Source: a bacterium UBP6_UBA1209 | GTDB taxonomy: Bacteria > UBP6 > UBA1177 | DNA length: 33,705 nucleotides | Assembly (NCBI GenBank): GCA_002309575.1 | Contig: DBXP01000041.1 | Coordinates: 2,983-36,687 of the forward strand | Reading direction: 5' to 3' | Shown: in pieces, positions 1-10,100 of the stretch | Numbering within the stretch: position 1 is the stretch's first letter | How the letters are laid out: the number at the start of each line of letters is the position of its first letter | Translations under genes and position numbers: made by a program | Notes under the pieces: generated by a model | The model's database searches: none | What the model was told of the DNA's origin: nothing | Seen by the model: only the letters and a program-made list of their open reading frames with translations

Positions 1-1706
<1,706 letters not shown>

Positions 1707-1759
1707 AAGGAACTCCAAAAGTGTTTAAAATTACTGAAATTTTTCTCAAAAAATGAGCG

Positions 1760-2062
1760 TTAAAACTTGAAGAGGCCGTTAAGCTGGGACTTTGCGTCGA
1801 TCTCTTCGCTGCCGTCTTCGCCTTCGTCCTTCACGAACTCGAAAGCTGCGCAGAAGTTCGCCTTGTCGCGCTCACGGATGAACGAACGTGAATCTTCGCG
1901 GCACTCGTTTGTGTAGGCTTCGTCGTGGAATTTGCAGTTGAGACAGCAGTGCAGATCTGAGTAGCAGTGCGGACAGACATCCTGTCTGCCGACCTTTCCG
2001 CGGATATCCTCAAGCTCGTCGTCGAGCGATTGTTTGCAGTTGTGACAAATGTAGGTAGCCAT
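1760..2062 (-). CDS. Small Cys-rich zinc-ribbon protein
   Basis: A 100-residue protein starting MATYICHNCKQSLDDELED. I chose the ATG at 2062 because GGAGGATCTT sits just upstream. The longer upstream reading has no ribosome site and overlaps the ATPase gene. Two CxxC pairs (C7/C10 and C30/C33) suggest one zinc ribbon. A second Cys/His cluster (LHCCLNCKFHD, then NEC, and a late C in ANFCAAFEF) suggests another metal site. The tail is acidic. Small proteins with this CxNCKxHD...C...FC pattern occur in several bacterial groups as uncharacterised zinc proteins. I do not know a function. It lies between the Ca2+ ATPase and secA on the same strand and may be co-transcribed with secA. Confidence 0.85.
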   Translation of the reverse strand: MATYICHNCKQSLDDELEDIRGKVGRQDVCPHCYSDLHCCLNCKFHDEAYTNECREDSRSFIRERDKANFCAAFEFVKDEGEDGSEEIDAKSQLNGLFKF

Positions 2063-2135
2063 AAGATCCTCCAAAAAAAGTTCGCGCAAATATAATGTAT
2101 AGAAAGACAAAATCAAGGAGGGAAGGCGACAAAAA

Positions 2136-4751
2136 TCAACCCTTTTTTCCAAGAGCGCGGACAAGGAGCTTTCTGGCGATGTCGACCGGAATGACAAAAA
2201 GCGAAAGAAGGAGGCAGATCCCCCAGGCCTCAAGGCTCAGGCTTTCGACCGCCAGAGCTTTGCCTCCGAAGGTTACGAAGAGGAACTGGAAGAGGATGAT
2301 CGAGAGCATGACTATCAGGAAATTCCGGTTTTTCCCGAGACCTTTGAATATGTTGATGTGCGTCGTTCTCGCGTTGAAACCGTTGAATGTGATGGACATC
2401 ATGAATGTGGCGAAGAGCGCCGATTTGAGATAGGTGACACCGGCATCGCCGAAGAGCGAGCGGATCTGCGGAACAAAAAGTATCGAAAGCGACGCCGCCG
2501 TGATGTAGAGCGCGGATGTCAGGATCTGCGAAAGCATTTCCCGGCTGACGATGGATGCCGACCTCTGGACCGGTTTTTCCTTCATGAATTCTGGAAGGGC
2601 CGGCTCGCTTCCGTATGCTATCGCCGCGAGCGAATCCATCACGATGTTGACGAGCAGCAGCTGGACGACGGTCATTATGACGTTGTACTCTCCGCCTTTT
2701 CCGATGATCGGGCCGAGAAAGCATGTGAGAACGGCGGCTACGTTGACTGTCAGCTGGAAGATCAGGAACTTGCGTATGCTTTTGAACATCGTTCTGCCGT
2801 AGAGGATGGCGCGGTCGATCGACAAAAAGCGGTCGTCGAGGATCGTGATGTCGCCGGCAGCCTTCGCGACCTCCGTGCCGCTGCCCATCGCAAAGCCGAC
2901 ATCAGCCTTCTTCAGAGCGGGGGAGTCGTTCACTCCGTCGCCCGTCATGCCGACGACCATATCGAGTTCCTGCGCTACCCGGACGAGCCTGCTCTTGTCC
3001 GACGGGAGGGCTCTCGCCACGACGCGAAGCTCCGGCAGGATGGCCTTGAGCTCGTCGTCGCTCTTTTCCGCAAGTCCGGCGGAGGTCAGGACGACATCGC
3101 TTTCGCAGCGGATCAGCCCTGAATCCCTGGCGATCGCAACGGCAGTCTCTTTTCTGTCGCCCGTGATCATGACGACATGCACTCCGGCCTCCGAAACTTC
3201 GCGGATCGCATCAGCGGCGTCGGCCCTGACGTTGTCGCGGATGCAGACGATGCAGATGAGCGTGTATCCGTTTTCGCTTTGGCTGATCTCCCGTTTTGCG
3301 ACCGCCAGAAGACGCATCGATCTTGAGGCCTGGGCATCGATATAGCCGGTGACCCTGCTTTTGTCTGTGAAATCTGATAACTCTCCGTTTTTATCTATGA
3401 ATTTATCACATATCTCCAGGATCTTTTCCGGCGCGCCTTTAATGAAAGTTTCGGTTTTTCCCTCGTTTTCGAGTGTTATCGAAGAGTATTTTTTTGCCGA
3501 ATCGAAGGCTTCGGAACCGAGTCTTCTGCACTCGGGAAGCTCTCCTGCCGCACCGCCTGCGATGATGAAATCGAGCAGCGCACGGTCGGTCGAATTTCCT
3601 CCGATCGCCGAGCTGCCGGAGATGGCTGCGCCGTTGTTGAGCCCGATCCCGATTTTGATGTCGCGGGCAAGTTCAGGCACATCTTCGAGGCTTTCGAAGC
3701 TCTCCGCGCCGCCGGTAGCCATCCCGGCAACCGAAAGCCTTCCCTCCGTGATGGTCCCTGTCTTGTCGCAAAGGAGCAGATTTATGCTCCCGGCAGTTTC
3801 CAAACCGTTGATTTTACGAACTAAAACGTTGTCTTTCGCCATTCTTATGCTCTGAAGAGAGAGCAGGATGGATGTGAGCATCGGAAGCCCCTCAGGAACA
3901 GCGCAGACGATGATGGTGACGGCGACCGCAACGGCGTTCAGAAGAAGCGTCAGCCAGCTCCCGAGATCCGGCAGCAGTGCACCGCCAAGCAGCGTTTTGG
4001 CAATGATACCGATGACGATCGAAGAGGCGCCGAGATAGCCGAAGACCGTTATTTTTTTAGCGAGATCGCCCAGTTTTACCTGAAGCGGGGTAGCCCTGGT
4101 GCCCTCCTGGACCTCGAGCGCGAGTCTGCCGAAGAGCGTTTTGTCTCCGACTTCGGCAACCTCCATGAAGGCTTCTCCGCTGCAGACGACAGTCCCCCGG
4201 TAGATGTAGGATGCGTTGAGGAGATCCCGCGTGTCGACCGTTTCGCCGTTTTGTTTCGGGCGCTTCTCTGCCTCCTCGGTCTCGCCGTTCAGGACCGCCT
4301 GGTCAACCTTGATCACGCCGTCGATGATTTCGCCGTCCGCAGGGATCTTGTCGCCCGCCTGGAGCAGCACGATGTCTCCGACGACGACGCTGCCGACATG
4401 CTCTTCACGAAGCTCTCCGTCGCGGATCAGCTTTGTAGTCTCCTTTGCCTCCTCCTCGGCTTTGAGCGCCGAGGCTTTGCCCTCCTGACGGTATTCGCTT
4501 GCCGCCGAAACACCGTCCGCGACCAGGATCGCGATCAGAACGCCGAGCGGTTCATACCATTCCGTCCTTTTGAGCAGAACGAGGATGAACTGGATCGCCA
4601 GGGCGACGAGCAGGATGACGAGCATCGGATCGGCAAGCCCCGAAACGAACTTTTTCCATAGCGGGTCCTGCGGGATGTGCGTCAGTGCGTTGGAACCGTA
4701 TTTTTCTCTGTTTTCAGCTACTTGCTGAGCTGTAAGACCTTTGAATTTCAT
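2136..4751 (-). CDS. Calcium-translocating P-type ATPase, PMCA type (type IIB)
   Basis: An 871-residue integral membrane cation pump, probably exporting Ca2+ at the expense of ATP. The N-terminal cation-ATPase domain (GLTAQQVAENREKYGSNAL) leads into M1-M2. M4 carries PEGLP from residue 286. The phosphorylation site is DKTGT with D329, and the hinge is TGDGVND (G604-D609). M5/M6 carry NVAAVLTCFLG and LLVNIVMDSLAAIAYGSEP, which match PMCA-like rather than Na/K pumps. The actuator loop reads LNGET where LTGES is standard. The ATG at 4751 is preceded by AGGAGTC; an in-frame ATG 24 codons upstream has no ribosome site. It is divergent from aqpZ. Ion specificity is inferred from family motifs. Confidence 0.92.
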   Translation of the reverse strand: MKFKGLTAQQVAENREKYGSNALTHIPQDPLWKKFVSGLADPMLVILLVALAIQFILVLLKRTEWYEPLGVLIAILVADGVSAASEYRQEGKASALKAEEEAKETTKLIRDGELREEHVGSVVVGDIVLLQAGDKIPADGEIIDGVIKVDQAVLNGETEEAEKRPKQNGETVDTRDLLNASYIYRGTVVCSGEAFMEVAEVGDKTLFGRLALEVQEGTRATPLQVKLGDLAKKITVFGYLGASSIVIGIIAKTLLGGALLPDLGSWLTLLLNAVAVAVTIIVCAVPEGLPMLTSILLSLQSIRMAKDNVLVRKINGLETAGSINLLLCDKTGTITEGRLSVAGMATGGAESFESLEDVPELARDIKIGIGLNNGAAISGSSAIGGNSTDRALLDFIIAGGAAGELPECRRLGSEAFDSAKKYSSITLENEGKTETFIKGAPEKILEICDKFIDKNGELSDFTDKSRVTGYIDAQASRSMRLLAVAKREISQSENGYTLICIVCIRDNVRADAADAIREVSEAGVHVVMITGDRKETAVAIARDSGLIRCESDVVLTSAGLAEKSDDELKAILPELRVVARALPSDKSRLVRVAQELDMVVGMTGDGVNDSPALKKADVGFAMGSGTEVAKAAGDITILDDRFLSIDRAILYGRTMFKSIRKFLIFQLTVNVAAVLTCFLGPIIGKGGEYNVIMTVVQLLLVNIVMDSLAAIAYGSEPALPEFMKEKPVQRSASIVSREMLSQILTSALYITAASLSILFVPQIRSLFGDAGVTYLKSALFATFMMSITFNGFNARTTHINIFKGLGKNRNFLIVMLSIILFQFLFVTFGGKALAVESLSLEAWGICLLLSLFVIPVDIARKLLVRALGKKG

Positions 4752-4876
4752 CGTTTGACTCCTAAAAAGCAGTAGAGTATAGCGAATGAATCGTATCAAT
4801 AAAAGTAAAAACTCTGTTTGCATTTTATTTCAACATGGACAAAATATCCCAACTAATTTTTTTATGGAGGGTTTTT

Positions 4877-5569
4877 ATGAAAAAGTACATCGCTGAATTT
4901 ATCGGCACACTCGCACTCGTAACTCTTGGCTGCGGCACGGCAATGCTTGTCGGCTGCGACGCTGCAAACGGCGGCGGCTACATTCTCACCGCACTTGCTT
5001 TCGGTCTTACGATCGTCGGAATGGCTTACTGCGTAGGCAACATCTCCGGCTGTCACATCAACCCGGCTGTTTCTCTCGGCGTTCTTATGAGCGGCGGAAT
5101 GACGGTCAAGGATTTCATCGGCTATGTTATTTCCCAGTGCCTGGGCGCACTTGCAGGTTCAGGACTCCTTGCCCTCATCTTCAAGCTCGGACAGGTAAAG
5201 GACATGACCGGCGGATTCGGAACTAACGGGCTCGGCGGAGTTCACGGCAGTGCCGTTGCAGGTCTCATCGTCGAAATCGTCCTTACGTTCTTCTTTGTTT
5301 TCACGATCCTCGGCGTAACCTCGAAGAGGGGCAACCACGGCTCGTTTGCAGGCGTAGTCATCGGCTTCACGCTTGTTCTTGTCCATATTCTCGGAATCGG
5401 TCTTACCGGAACATCTGTAAACCCGGCAAGAAGCTTCGGTCCGGCAGTAGTTGCTGCGATCGCAGGCAATACGGCTCCGATGGCATCTCTCTGGGTCTTC
5501 ATAGTTGCTCCGCTTATCGGTGCGGCTCTTGCAGCCTGCGTCTACAAGTTCCTTGAGAAGGAAAACTAG
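4877..5569 (+). CDS. aqpZ: Aquaporin Z-like water channel
   Basis: A 230-residue MIP-family channel with six membrane segments. Both pore loops carry intact NPA boxes: HINPAV (N62) and SVNPARSFGPA (N182). The residues expected at the selectivity filter are F42, H170, T179 and R185, the water-specific set of E. coli AqpZ rather than the glycerol-facilitator set. I used the ATG at 4877 because TGGAGGG lies seven bases upstream; an earlier in-frame ATG at 4835 has no ribosome site and would add a non-family extension. It is monocistronic as far as I can see, divergent from the Ca2+ ATPase and upstream of the feo operon. Confidence 0.95.
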   Translation: MKKYIAEFIGTLALVTLGCGTAMLVGCDAANGGGYILTALAFGLTIVGMAYCVGNISGCHINPAVSLGVLMSGGMTVKDFIGYVISQCLGALAGSGLLALIFKLGQVKDMTGGFGTNGLGGVHGSAVAGLIVEIVLTFFFVFTILGVTSKRGNHGSFAGVVIGFTLVLVHILGIGLTGTSVNPARSFGPAVVAAIAGNTAPMASLWVFIVAPLIGAALAACVYKFLEKEN

Positions 5570-5629
5570 CCCCGGATCCGATCGTTAAATCCCGCTGAAA
5601 TATCTCTTAAAATCGTCTATATTTTCCTC

Positions 5630-5657
5630 TTGACAATTAGTAATACCTAACTATAAG
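5630..5657 (+). promoter_or_regulatory. Promoter of the feo operon
   Basis: TTGACA at 5630-5635, a 16-base spacer, then TATAAG at 5652-5657. It lies about 40 bases upstream of feoA. The match to the sigma-70 -35 box is perfect and the -10 box is good. The spacer and the downstream flank carry the paired TTAG-N6-CTAA boxes described separately. Confidence 0.6.
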
Positions 5658-5675
5658 GGCGTTAGTTGAGCCTAA
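5637..5675 (+). promoter_or_regulatory. Two TTAG-N6-CTAA boxes overlapping the feo promoter (putative iron operator)
   Basis: Box 1 is TTAGTAATACCTAA at 5637-5650, between the -35 and -10 elements. Box 2 is TTAGTTGAGCCTAA at 5662-5675, just after the -10. The inner arms CTAAC and GTTAG also form an inverted repeat around TATAAGGGC. The TTAG...CTAA half-sites resemble DtxR/IdeR/MntR-family iron or manganese operators rather than a Fur box. Binding by either would block RNA polymerase. That a metalloregulator acts here is inferred from position and motif. Confidence 0.45.
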
Positions 5676-5698
5676 TTTGCTTTTTTAGAGGTTTTATA

Positions 5699-5923
5699 AT
5701 GAAAACTTTGAAGGATGTTCAGGTCGGAGAGACAGCCAAGGTCGTAAAGATCAACGGAGAGGGCGCTCTTAAACGCCGGATCATGGATATGGGGATCACG
5801 CACGGAGTCACGATCACAGTGATCAAGGTCGCTCCGCTCGGCGATCCTATTGAAATCACTGTCAGAGGCTTCGAGCTTTCGATGAGGAGAGCCGATACCG
5901 AAATGATAGTTGTCGAGGAGTAG
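5699..5923 (+). CDS. feoA: Ferrous iron transport protein FeoA
   Basis: A 74-residue SH3-like protein (MKTLKDVQVGETAKVVKING...) ending IVVEE. It has the family's middle RRIMDMGITHGVTITVIKVAPLGDPIEI, in which the MG...G.....APLGDPI segment is diagnostic. FeoA is a small cytosolic partner thought to modulate FeoB. The ATG at 5699 is preceded by AGAGG; the ORF could be extended upstream by 11 codons but without family similarity. The gene ends 12 bases before feoB, so the two are co-transcribed from the promoter at 5630. Confidence 0.95.
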   Translation: MKTLKDVQVGETAKVVKINGEGALKRRIMDMGITHGVTITVIKVAPLGDPIEITVRGFELSMRRADTEMIVVEE

Positions 5924-5935
5924 CCGGAGGCGGGG

Positions 5936-8068
5936 ATGACCATCAGGATCGCGCTTGCAGGCAACCCGAACTGCGGCAAAACGACGCTTTTCAACCGGCT
6001 TACCGGTTCAACCCAGTTCGTCGGCAACTGGCCCGGCGTCACTATCGAGAAAAAAGAGGGGAGAGTCAAGGGCTTTGACGACCTTATTGTCACGGATCTT
6101 CCGGGGATCTACTCGCTTTCACCCTATTCGCTGGAGGAGGTCGTCACAAGAAACTACATCGTCAAGGAGCGTCCGGACGCAATGATCGATGTCGTCGACG
6201 GCACGAATCTCGAACGCAACCTCTATCTTACTACCCAGCTTACCGAGCTCGGGATCCCGGTTGTCATCGCCATCAATATGATAGATGTCGTCGAAAAGCG
6301 CGGAGATGTCATAAATATCGAAGAGCTGGGCGAGAGGATCGGCTGCAAAGTCATCAGGATCTCGGCCCTCAACGGCGAAGGCGTCAGCGAAGTCCTGGCG
6401 GCGGCTGTCGAAGCTGCGAAGGGACCGGGGACCATCCCGCACCACATCTTTTCCGGCGGAGTCGAACATGCTCTTGCCCACATCGAGGAGGCGGCTGTCC
6501 ATAATATGCCGGAGGGCCAGCAGCGCTGGTACGCGGTAAAGATCTTCGAGCGTGACGAAAAGATTTACGACGATGTCAGACTTTCGGACGATGTCAAGGC
6601 GCATATCGAGAGCGATATCGTCGCCGCCGAAAAGGAGCTGGGTGATGATTCAGCTTCGATCATCACGAACGAAAGGTACAACTATATCGAAAGCATAACG
6701 AAGGTCTGCTACAGAAGAAAATCGGCGCAGAGGCGCAGCATTTCGGCAAAAATCGACAAGGTCCTGACAAACAGGATCCTCGCGCTTCCGATCTTTGCGG
6801 CTGTCATGTTCATCGTTTACTATGTCTCAGTAACGACTGTCGGAGCGTGGGTCACCGATTTTATGAACGACGGTCTATTCGGCGACGGTTTCAACCTTTT
6901 CGGCGCGTGGATCCCCGGTGTTCCGGTGCTTGCGGAGCGGGCTCTCGACGCAATCGGCTGTGCCGGCTGGCTGAAGGCCCTTCTGGTCGACGGTATCATC
7001 GGCGGTGTCGGAGCAGTTTTGGGTTTCGTCCCGCAGATGTTCGTGCTCTTCATCTTCCTTGCTTTCCTTGAGGGCTGCGGCTATGTCGCGAGAATAGCCT
7101 TTATCATGGACAGGATCTTCAAAAGGTTCGGTCTCTCCGGAAAATCATTCATTTCGATACTTGTCGGAACAGGCTGCGGCGTGCCCGGCATCATGGCTTC
7201 AAGAACGATCGAGAACGAAAGGGACCGTCGTATGACGATCATAACGACCACCTTCATTCCGTGCGGTGCAAAACTTCCGATCATCGCACTGGTAGCCTCC
7301 GCGTTGTTTGGCGGCGCATCGTGGGTTGCGCCGTCAGCCTATTTCCTGGGGGTGTTCGCGATAGGTATTTCGGGCATAATCCTCAAAAAAACGAAGATAT
7401 TTGCCGGTGAATCCGCGCCTTTCGTTATGGAGCTGCCGGACTATCACATGCCGACAGCCGGCAATATCCTTCATTCGATGTGGGAGCGGGGCTGGTCGTT
7501 TATCAGAAAGGCAGGAACGGTCATCCTTCTCGCTTCAGTCATAATCTGGGGAGGCTCGTCGCTCGGCTGGCCTGACGGCGGTCCGTTTGCCTTCAAACCT
7601 GGCATGGAGCTCCCCGACAGCATAATCGGTCACTTCGGCAATGTCGTCCGCTGGGTATTCGCTCCGCTCGGTTTCAACAACATCCAGGCGGCGATAGCGA
7701 CCGTTATGGGACTTGTCGCAAAAGAGGAGGTCGTAGGCGTGTTCGGAGTTCTCGACTTCAATGGTCTCTCTCCGCTTGCGGCATATTCGTTCCTGATTTT
7801 CAACCTTCTCTGTGCACCCTGCTTTGCCGCGATCGGCGCGATCAGACGCGAGATGAACAGCGCTAAATGGACGCTTTTCGCAGTCGCCTACCAGACGGTC
7901 CTTGCATACGCCTTCGCGCTTATCATCTACCAGTCCGGACTTCTTTTTTGCGGAGAGGTGAATGTCGCCGGTCTTATTTTTGCTCTCTTTGTCCTTGCAT
8001 CAGGGATATATCTGCTCGTAAGACGCGGAGCCGGAAAACAGGCGGATCATGGAATGGCTGGCAGATAA
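5936..8068 (+). CDS. feoB: Ferrous iron transporter FeoB
   Basis: A 710-residue inner-membrane Fe2+ transporter with an N-terminal GTPase. The G-protein motifs are clear: G1 GNPNCGKTT (from G9), G3 TDLPGIYSL, G4 AINMID, G5 SALNGEGV. A helical spacer domain follows, then the two membrane Gate regions (FIFLAFLEGCGYVARIAFIMD...GTGCGVPGIMASRT, and the later LVAKEEVVGVFG). The conserved Cys of the GCGVPG gate motif is present. Start ATG 5936 follows GGAGGCGGGG. Its 3' end overlaps the Cys-rich gene by 20 bases. Full length for the family. Confidence 0.97.
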   Translation: MTIRIALAGNPNCGKTTLFNRLTGSTQFVGNWPGVTIEKKEGRVKGFDDLIVTDLPGIYSLSPYSLEEVVTRNYIVKERPDAMIDVVDGTNLERNLYLTTQLTELGIPVVIAINMIDVVEKRGDVINIEELGERIGCKVIRISALNGEGVSEVLAAAVEAAKGPGTIPHHIFSGGVEHALAHIEEAAVHNMPEGQQRWYAVKIFERDEKIYDDVRLSDDVKAHIESDIVAAEKELGDDSASIITNERYNYIESITKVCYRRKSAQRRSISAKIDKVLTNRILALPIFAAVMFIVYYVSVTTVGAWVTDFMNDGLFGDGFNLFGAWIPGVPVLAERALDAIGCAGWLKALLVDGIIGGVGAVLGFVPQMFVLFIFLAFLEGCGYVARIAFIMDRIFKRFGLSGKSFISILVGTGCGVPGIMASRTIENERDRRMTIITTTFIPCGAKLPIIALVASALFGGASWVAPSAYFLGVFAIGISGIILKKTKIFAGESAPFVMELPDYHMPTAGNILHSMWERGWSFIRKAGTVILLASVIIWGGSSLGWPDGGPFAFKPGMELPDSIIGHFGNVVRWVFAPLGFNNIQAAIATVMGLVAKEEVVGVFGVLDFNGLSPLAAYSFLIFNLLCAPCFAAIGAIRREMNSAKWTLFAVAYQTVLAYAFALIIYQSGLLFCGEVNVAGLIFALFVLASGIYLLVRRGAGKQADHGMAGR

Positions 8069-8246
8069 TACCGGAACGATAGTCGTCGGAGGTATCCTCC
8101 TCGTTGTCATCATCCGTATCGCCGTAAAAGTCGCAGGCGATCTACGTCACGGAAAGTGCACATGCGGCGGTGATTGCGACGGCTGCTGCGGCTGTGACGC
8201 AGGCCGTATCCTCCCGAAGAGTGACAAAACCGAAAAAAATTCCTGA
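8049..8246 (+). CDS. FeoB-associated Cys-rich membrane protein
   Basis: A 65-residue protein with one N-terminal membrane helix (IVVGGILLVVIIRIAVKV), followed by a short soluble tail with a Cys cluster (CTCGGDCDGCCGCD). This layout, immediately after feoB and overlapping its end, is the hallmark of the FeoB-associated Cys-rich family. The cluster presumably handles Fe2+ on the cytoplasmic side, but the role is not established. Translation is probably coupled to feoB. Confidence 0.88.
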   Translation: MEWLADNTGTIVVGGILLVVIIRIAVKVAGDLRHGKCTCGGDCDGCCGCDAGRILPKSDKTEKNS

Positions 8247-8273
8247 AATTTTCCCGAAGAAGCCGCCTCAAAA

Positions 8274-8301
8274 TTGACTAAAGCGCTCATAAAGCTAAAT
8301 T
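8274..8301 (+). promoter_or_regulatory. Probable promoter of the gpsA-dapB-glmU-rqcH operon
   Basis: TTGACT at 8274-8279, a 16-base spacer and TAAATT at 8296-8301. It lies about 25 bases upstream of the gpsA start, which has a strong AAGGAGG ribosome site. No clear terminator is visible between the Cys-rich gene and this point, so read-through from feo is possible. Confidence 0.4.
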
Positions 8302-8326
8302 CTATTGTTTTAAGAAGGAGGTACAA

Positions 8327-9352
8327 ATGAGTCTTAATATTGGTGTAATATCAGCCGGCGGCTGGGGAACGGCTCTGGCTTCCCACCTTGCTCTGAAGGG
8401 CTACAAAACCGATATCTGGGCGCGTGAGCCCGAAGTGATCGAATCGATCAACGCCGTGCACGAAAACAGGCTTTTTCTGCCGGGAGTCAAACTCACTGAG
8501 ACTCTTCATGCCGTATCGGAGATCAAAGATGCCGTAGTCGGCAAGGATCTTGTGGTTTTTTCTACTCCATCGCAGCACATCAGGAAGTCTTTTGTCGAGA
8601 CCGCGCCGATGCTCTCGCCCGAGACGAATATCGTTATCGCTTCCAAGGGGATCGAAAATTCGACTCTCAAGATGATGTACGAAATCGCGGAGGAGATCCT
8701 GCCGGAAGAGCTTCATAAAAATATCTTCGCGATCTCGGGTCCGACATTCGCGAAAGAGGTTGCGATGAAGATGCCGACCTGTGCTGTAGTTGCCGGCAAG
8801 AACAGCGAAAAACTTAATGAAATCCAGGATATATTCAATTCGTCATACATGAGGATCTACCGCTCGAGCGACATCAAAGGTGTTGAATTGGGCGGCGCTC
8901 TCAAAAATATTTACGCGATCGCGGTCGGGATCCTGGACGGCATGAAGCTCGGCAAAAACACTCAGGCGGCTCTGATCACGCGCTCGATTTACGAGATGGC
9001 TCGCCTTGTCATGGCGCTAGGCGGCGATCAGCTGACACTTTCGGGTCTCAGCGGTATCGGCGACCTTGTCCTGACATGTACCGGCGATCTCAGCCGCAAC
9101 AGGCAGGTCGGGATCAGACTCGGCCAGGGCGAAAAGCTGAAGGCGATCCTTGACAGCATGGTCATGGTCGCAGAAGGCGTTCCGACGACTGCATCAGTCC
9201 ACGATCTGGCGGCAAAAATCGGTGTCGAGATGCCTATCGCCGAGGCGCTTTACGACGTTCTTTTCAACGATGTCGATATCAAGGAGTCTGTTCCAAGGCT
9301 GATGTCCCGCAGCCTGAAGGATGAATTCCGCTCATACGAGGCGGCGAAATGA
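8327..9352 (+). CDS. gpsA: Glycerol-3-phosphate dehydrogenase [NAD(P)+]
   Basis: A 341-residue cytosolic enzyme making sn-glycerol 3-phosphate from dihydroxyacetone phosphate for phospholipid synthesis. The N-terminal Rossmann motif is GVISAGGWGTALASHLA. The substrate-binding signature GVELGGALKNIYAIAVGI contains the conserved catalytic Lys, and SGLSGIGDLVLTCTGDLSRN is the family's C-terminal hallmark. It also carries ISGPTFAKEVA. Start ATG 8327 follows AAGAAGGAGG. The stop overlaps the dapB start (ATGA), so it is the first gene of a tight four-gene run. Confidence 0.97.
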   Translation: MSLNIGVISAGGWGTALASHLALKGYKTDIWAREPEVIESINAVHENRLFLPGVKLTETLHAVSEIKDAVVGKDLVVFSTPSQHIRKSFVETAPMLSPETNIVIASKGIENSTLKMMYEIAEEILPEELHKNIFAISGPTFAKEVAMKMPTCAVVAGKNSEKLNEIQDIFNSSYMRIYRSSDIKGVELGGALKNIYAIAVGILDGMKLGKNTQAALITRSIYEMARLVMALGGDQLTLSGLSGIGDLVLTCTGDLSRNRQVGIRLGQGEKLKAILDSMVMVAEGVPTTASVHDLAAKIGVEMPIAEALYDVLFNDVDIKESVPRLMSRSLKDEFRSYEAAK

Positions 9353-10089
9353 TAAGGATCATGCTGAGCGGTGCCAACGGCAGGATGGGCCGCGCGATCA
9401 CAGGGCTTGCTGAAGCGTCTGGCGATCTTCGGATAACTCACTTCGTCGATCTCGGCGAAAATTTTGAAGATCCGGATTCGGTCTCCGGGGATGATGTCGA
9501 TGTCTCCGTCGATCTCAGTTCTCCGGAAGGGACGCGGAAGATCCTTGCATGGTCGGTGGCTCACAAAAAACCGCTCGTTATCGGTACGACAGGCTTAACC
9601 GCTGAAGATCATTCGATGATCGACGAGGCTTCAAAGGTGATCCCGGTGCTTCAGGCATCAAATCTCAGCCGCGGTGTGAACATCCTTTTCAAGCTTCTTG
9701 AGAGTGCAGCTGCGATGACGCGTGACGCGGATATCGAGATCGTGGAGCTTCACCACAACAAAAAGAAGGATGCGCCCTCCGGGACGGCTCTCGAGATGGG
9801 GCGGATCATCTCGAAGGTCCAGTCCGAGCGCGACCTGAAAGAAAAAGACGGCAGGAGCGGGCTTGAGGGTGCGCGTCCGGATAACGAGATCTGCTACCAT
9901 TCGATAAGGTGCGGAGACGCAGTCGGCGAGCACACGGCAATATTCGGCTACGACGGCGAGCGGCTTGAGATAACTCACCGCGCCTCAAGCAGGTCTATCC
10001 TCGCGAAGGGTGCGATAGAGGCGCTGCGTTTTATCGTAAACAGGCAGCCTGGACGTTATTCAATGCTTGATGTTATTGATGAAAAATAA
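9349..10089 (+). CDS. dapB: 4-hydroxy-tetrahydrodipicolinate reductase
   Basis: A 246-residue NAD(P)H-dependent enzyme of the diaminopimelate/lysine pathway, needed for peptidoglycan precursors. It opens with the nucleotide-binding motif SGANGRMGRAI. The active-site signature is ELHHNKKKDAPSGTAL, with the conserved His pair and the Lys. RCGDAVGEHTAIFGYDGERLEITHRASSR is the typical C-terminal part. It overlaps gpsA by four bases, and glmU follows 11 bases later. Length is normal for the family. Confidence 0.97.
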   Translation: MIRIMLSGANGRMGRAITGLAEASGDLRITHFVDLGENFEDPDSVSGDDVDVSVDLSSPEGTRKILAWSVAHKKPLVIGTTGLTAEDHSMIDEASKVIPVLQASNLSRGVNILFKLLESAAAMTRDADIEIVELHHNKKKDAPSGTALEMGRIISKVQSERDLKEKDGRSGLEGARPDNEICYHSIRCGDAVGEHTAIFGYDGERLEITHRASSRSILAKGAIEALRFIVNRQPGRYSMLDVIDEK

Positions 10090-10100
10090 GGAGCAAACAC

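Noticed and set aside
4835..4876. Upstream start for the aquaporin
   Set aside because: Adds 14 residues that do not fit the family and lacks a ribosome site; the ATG at 4877 has TGGAGGG.
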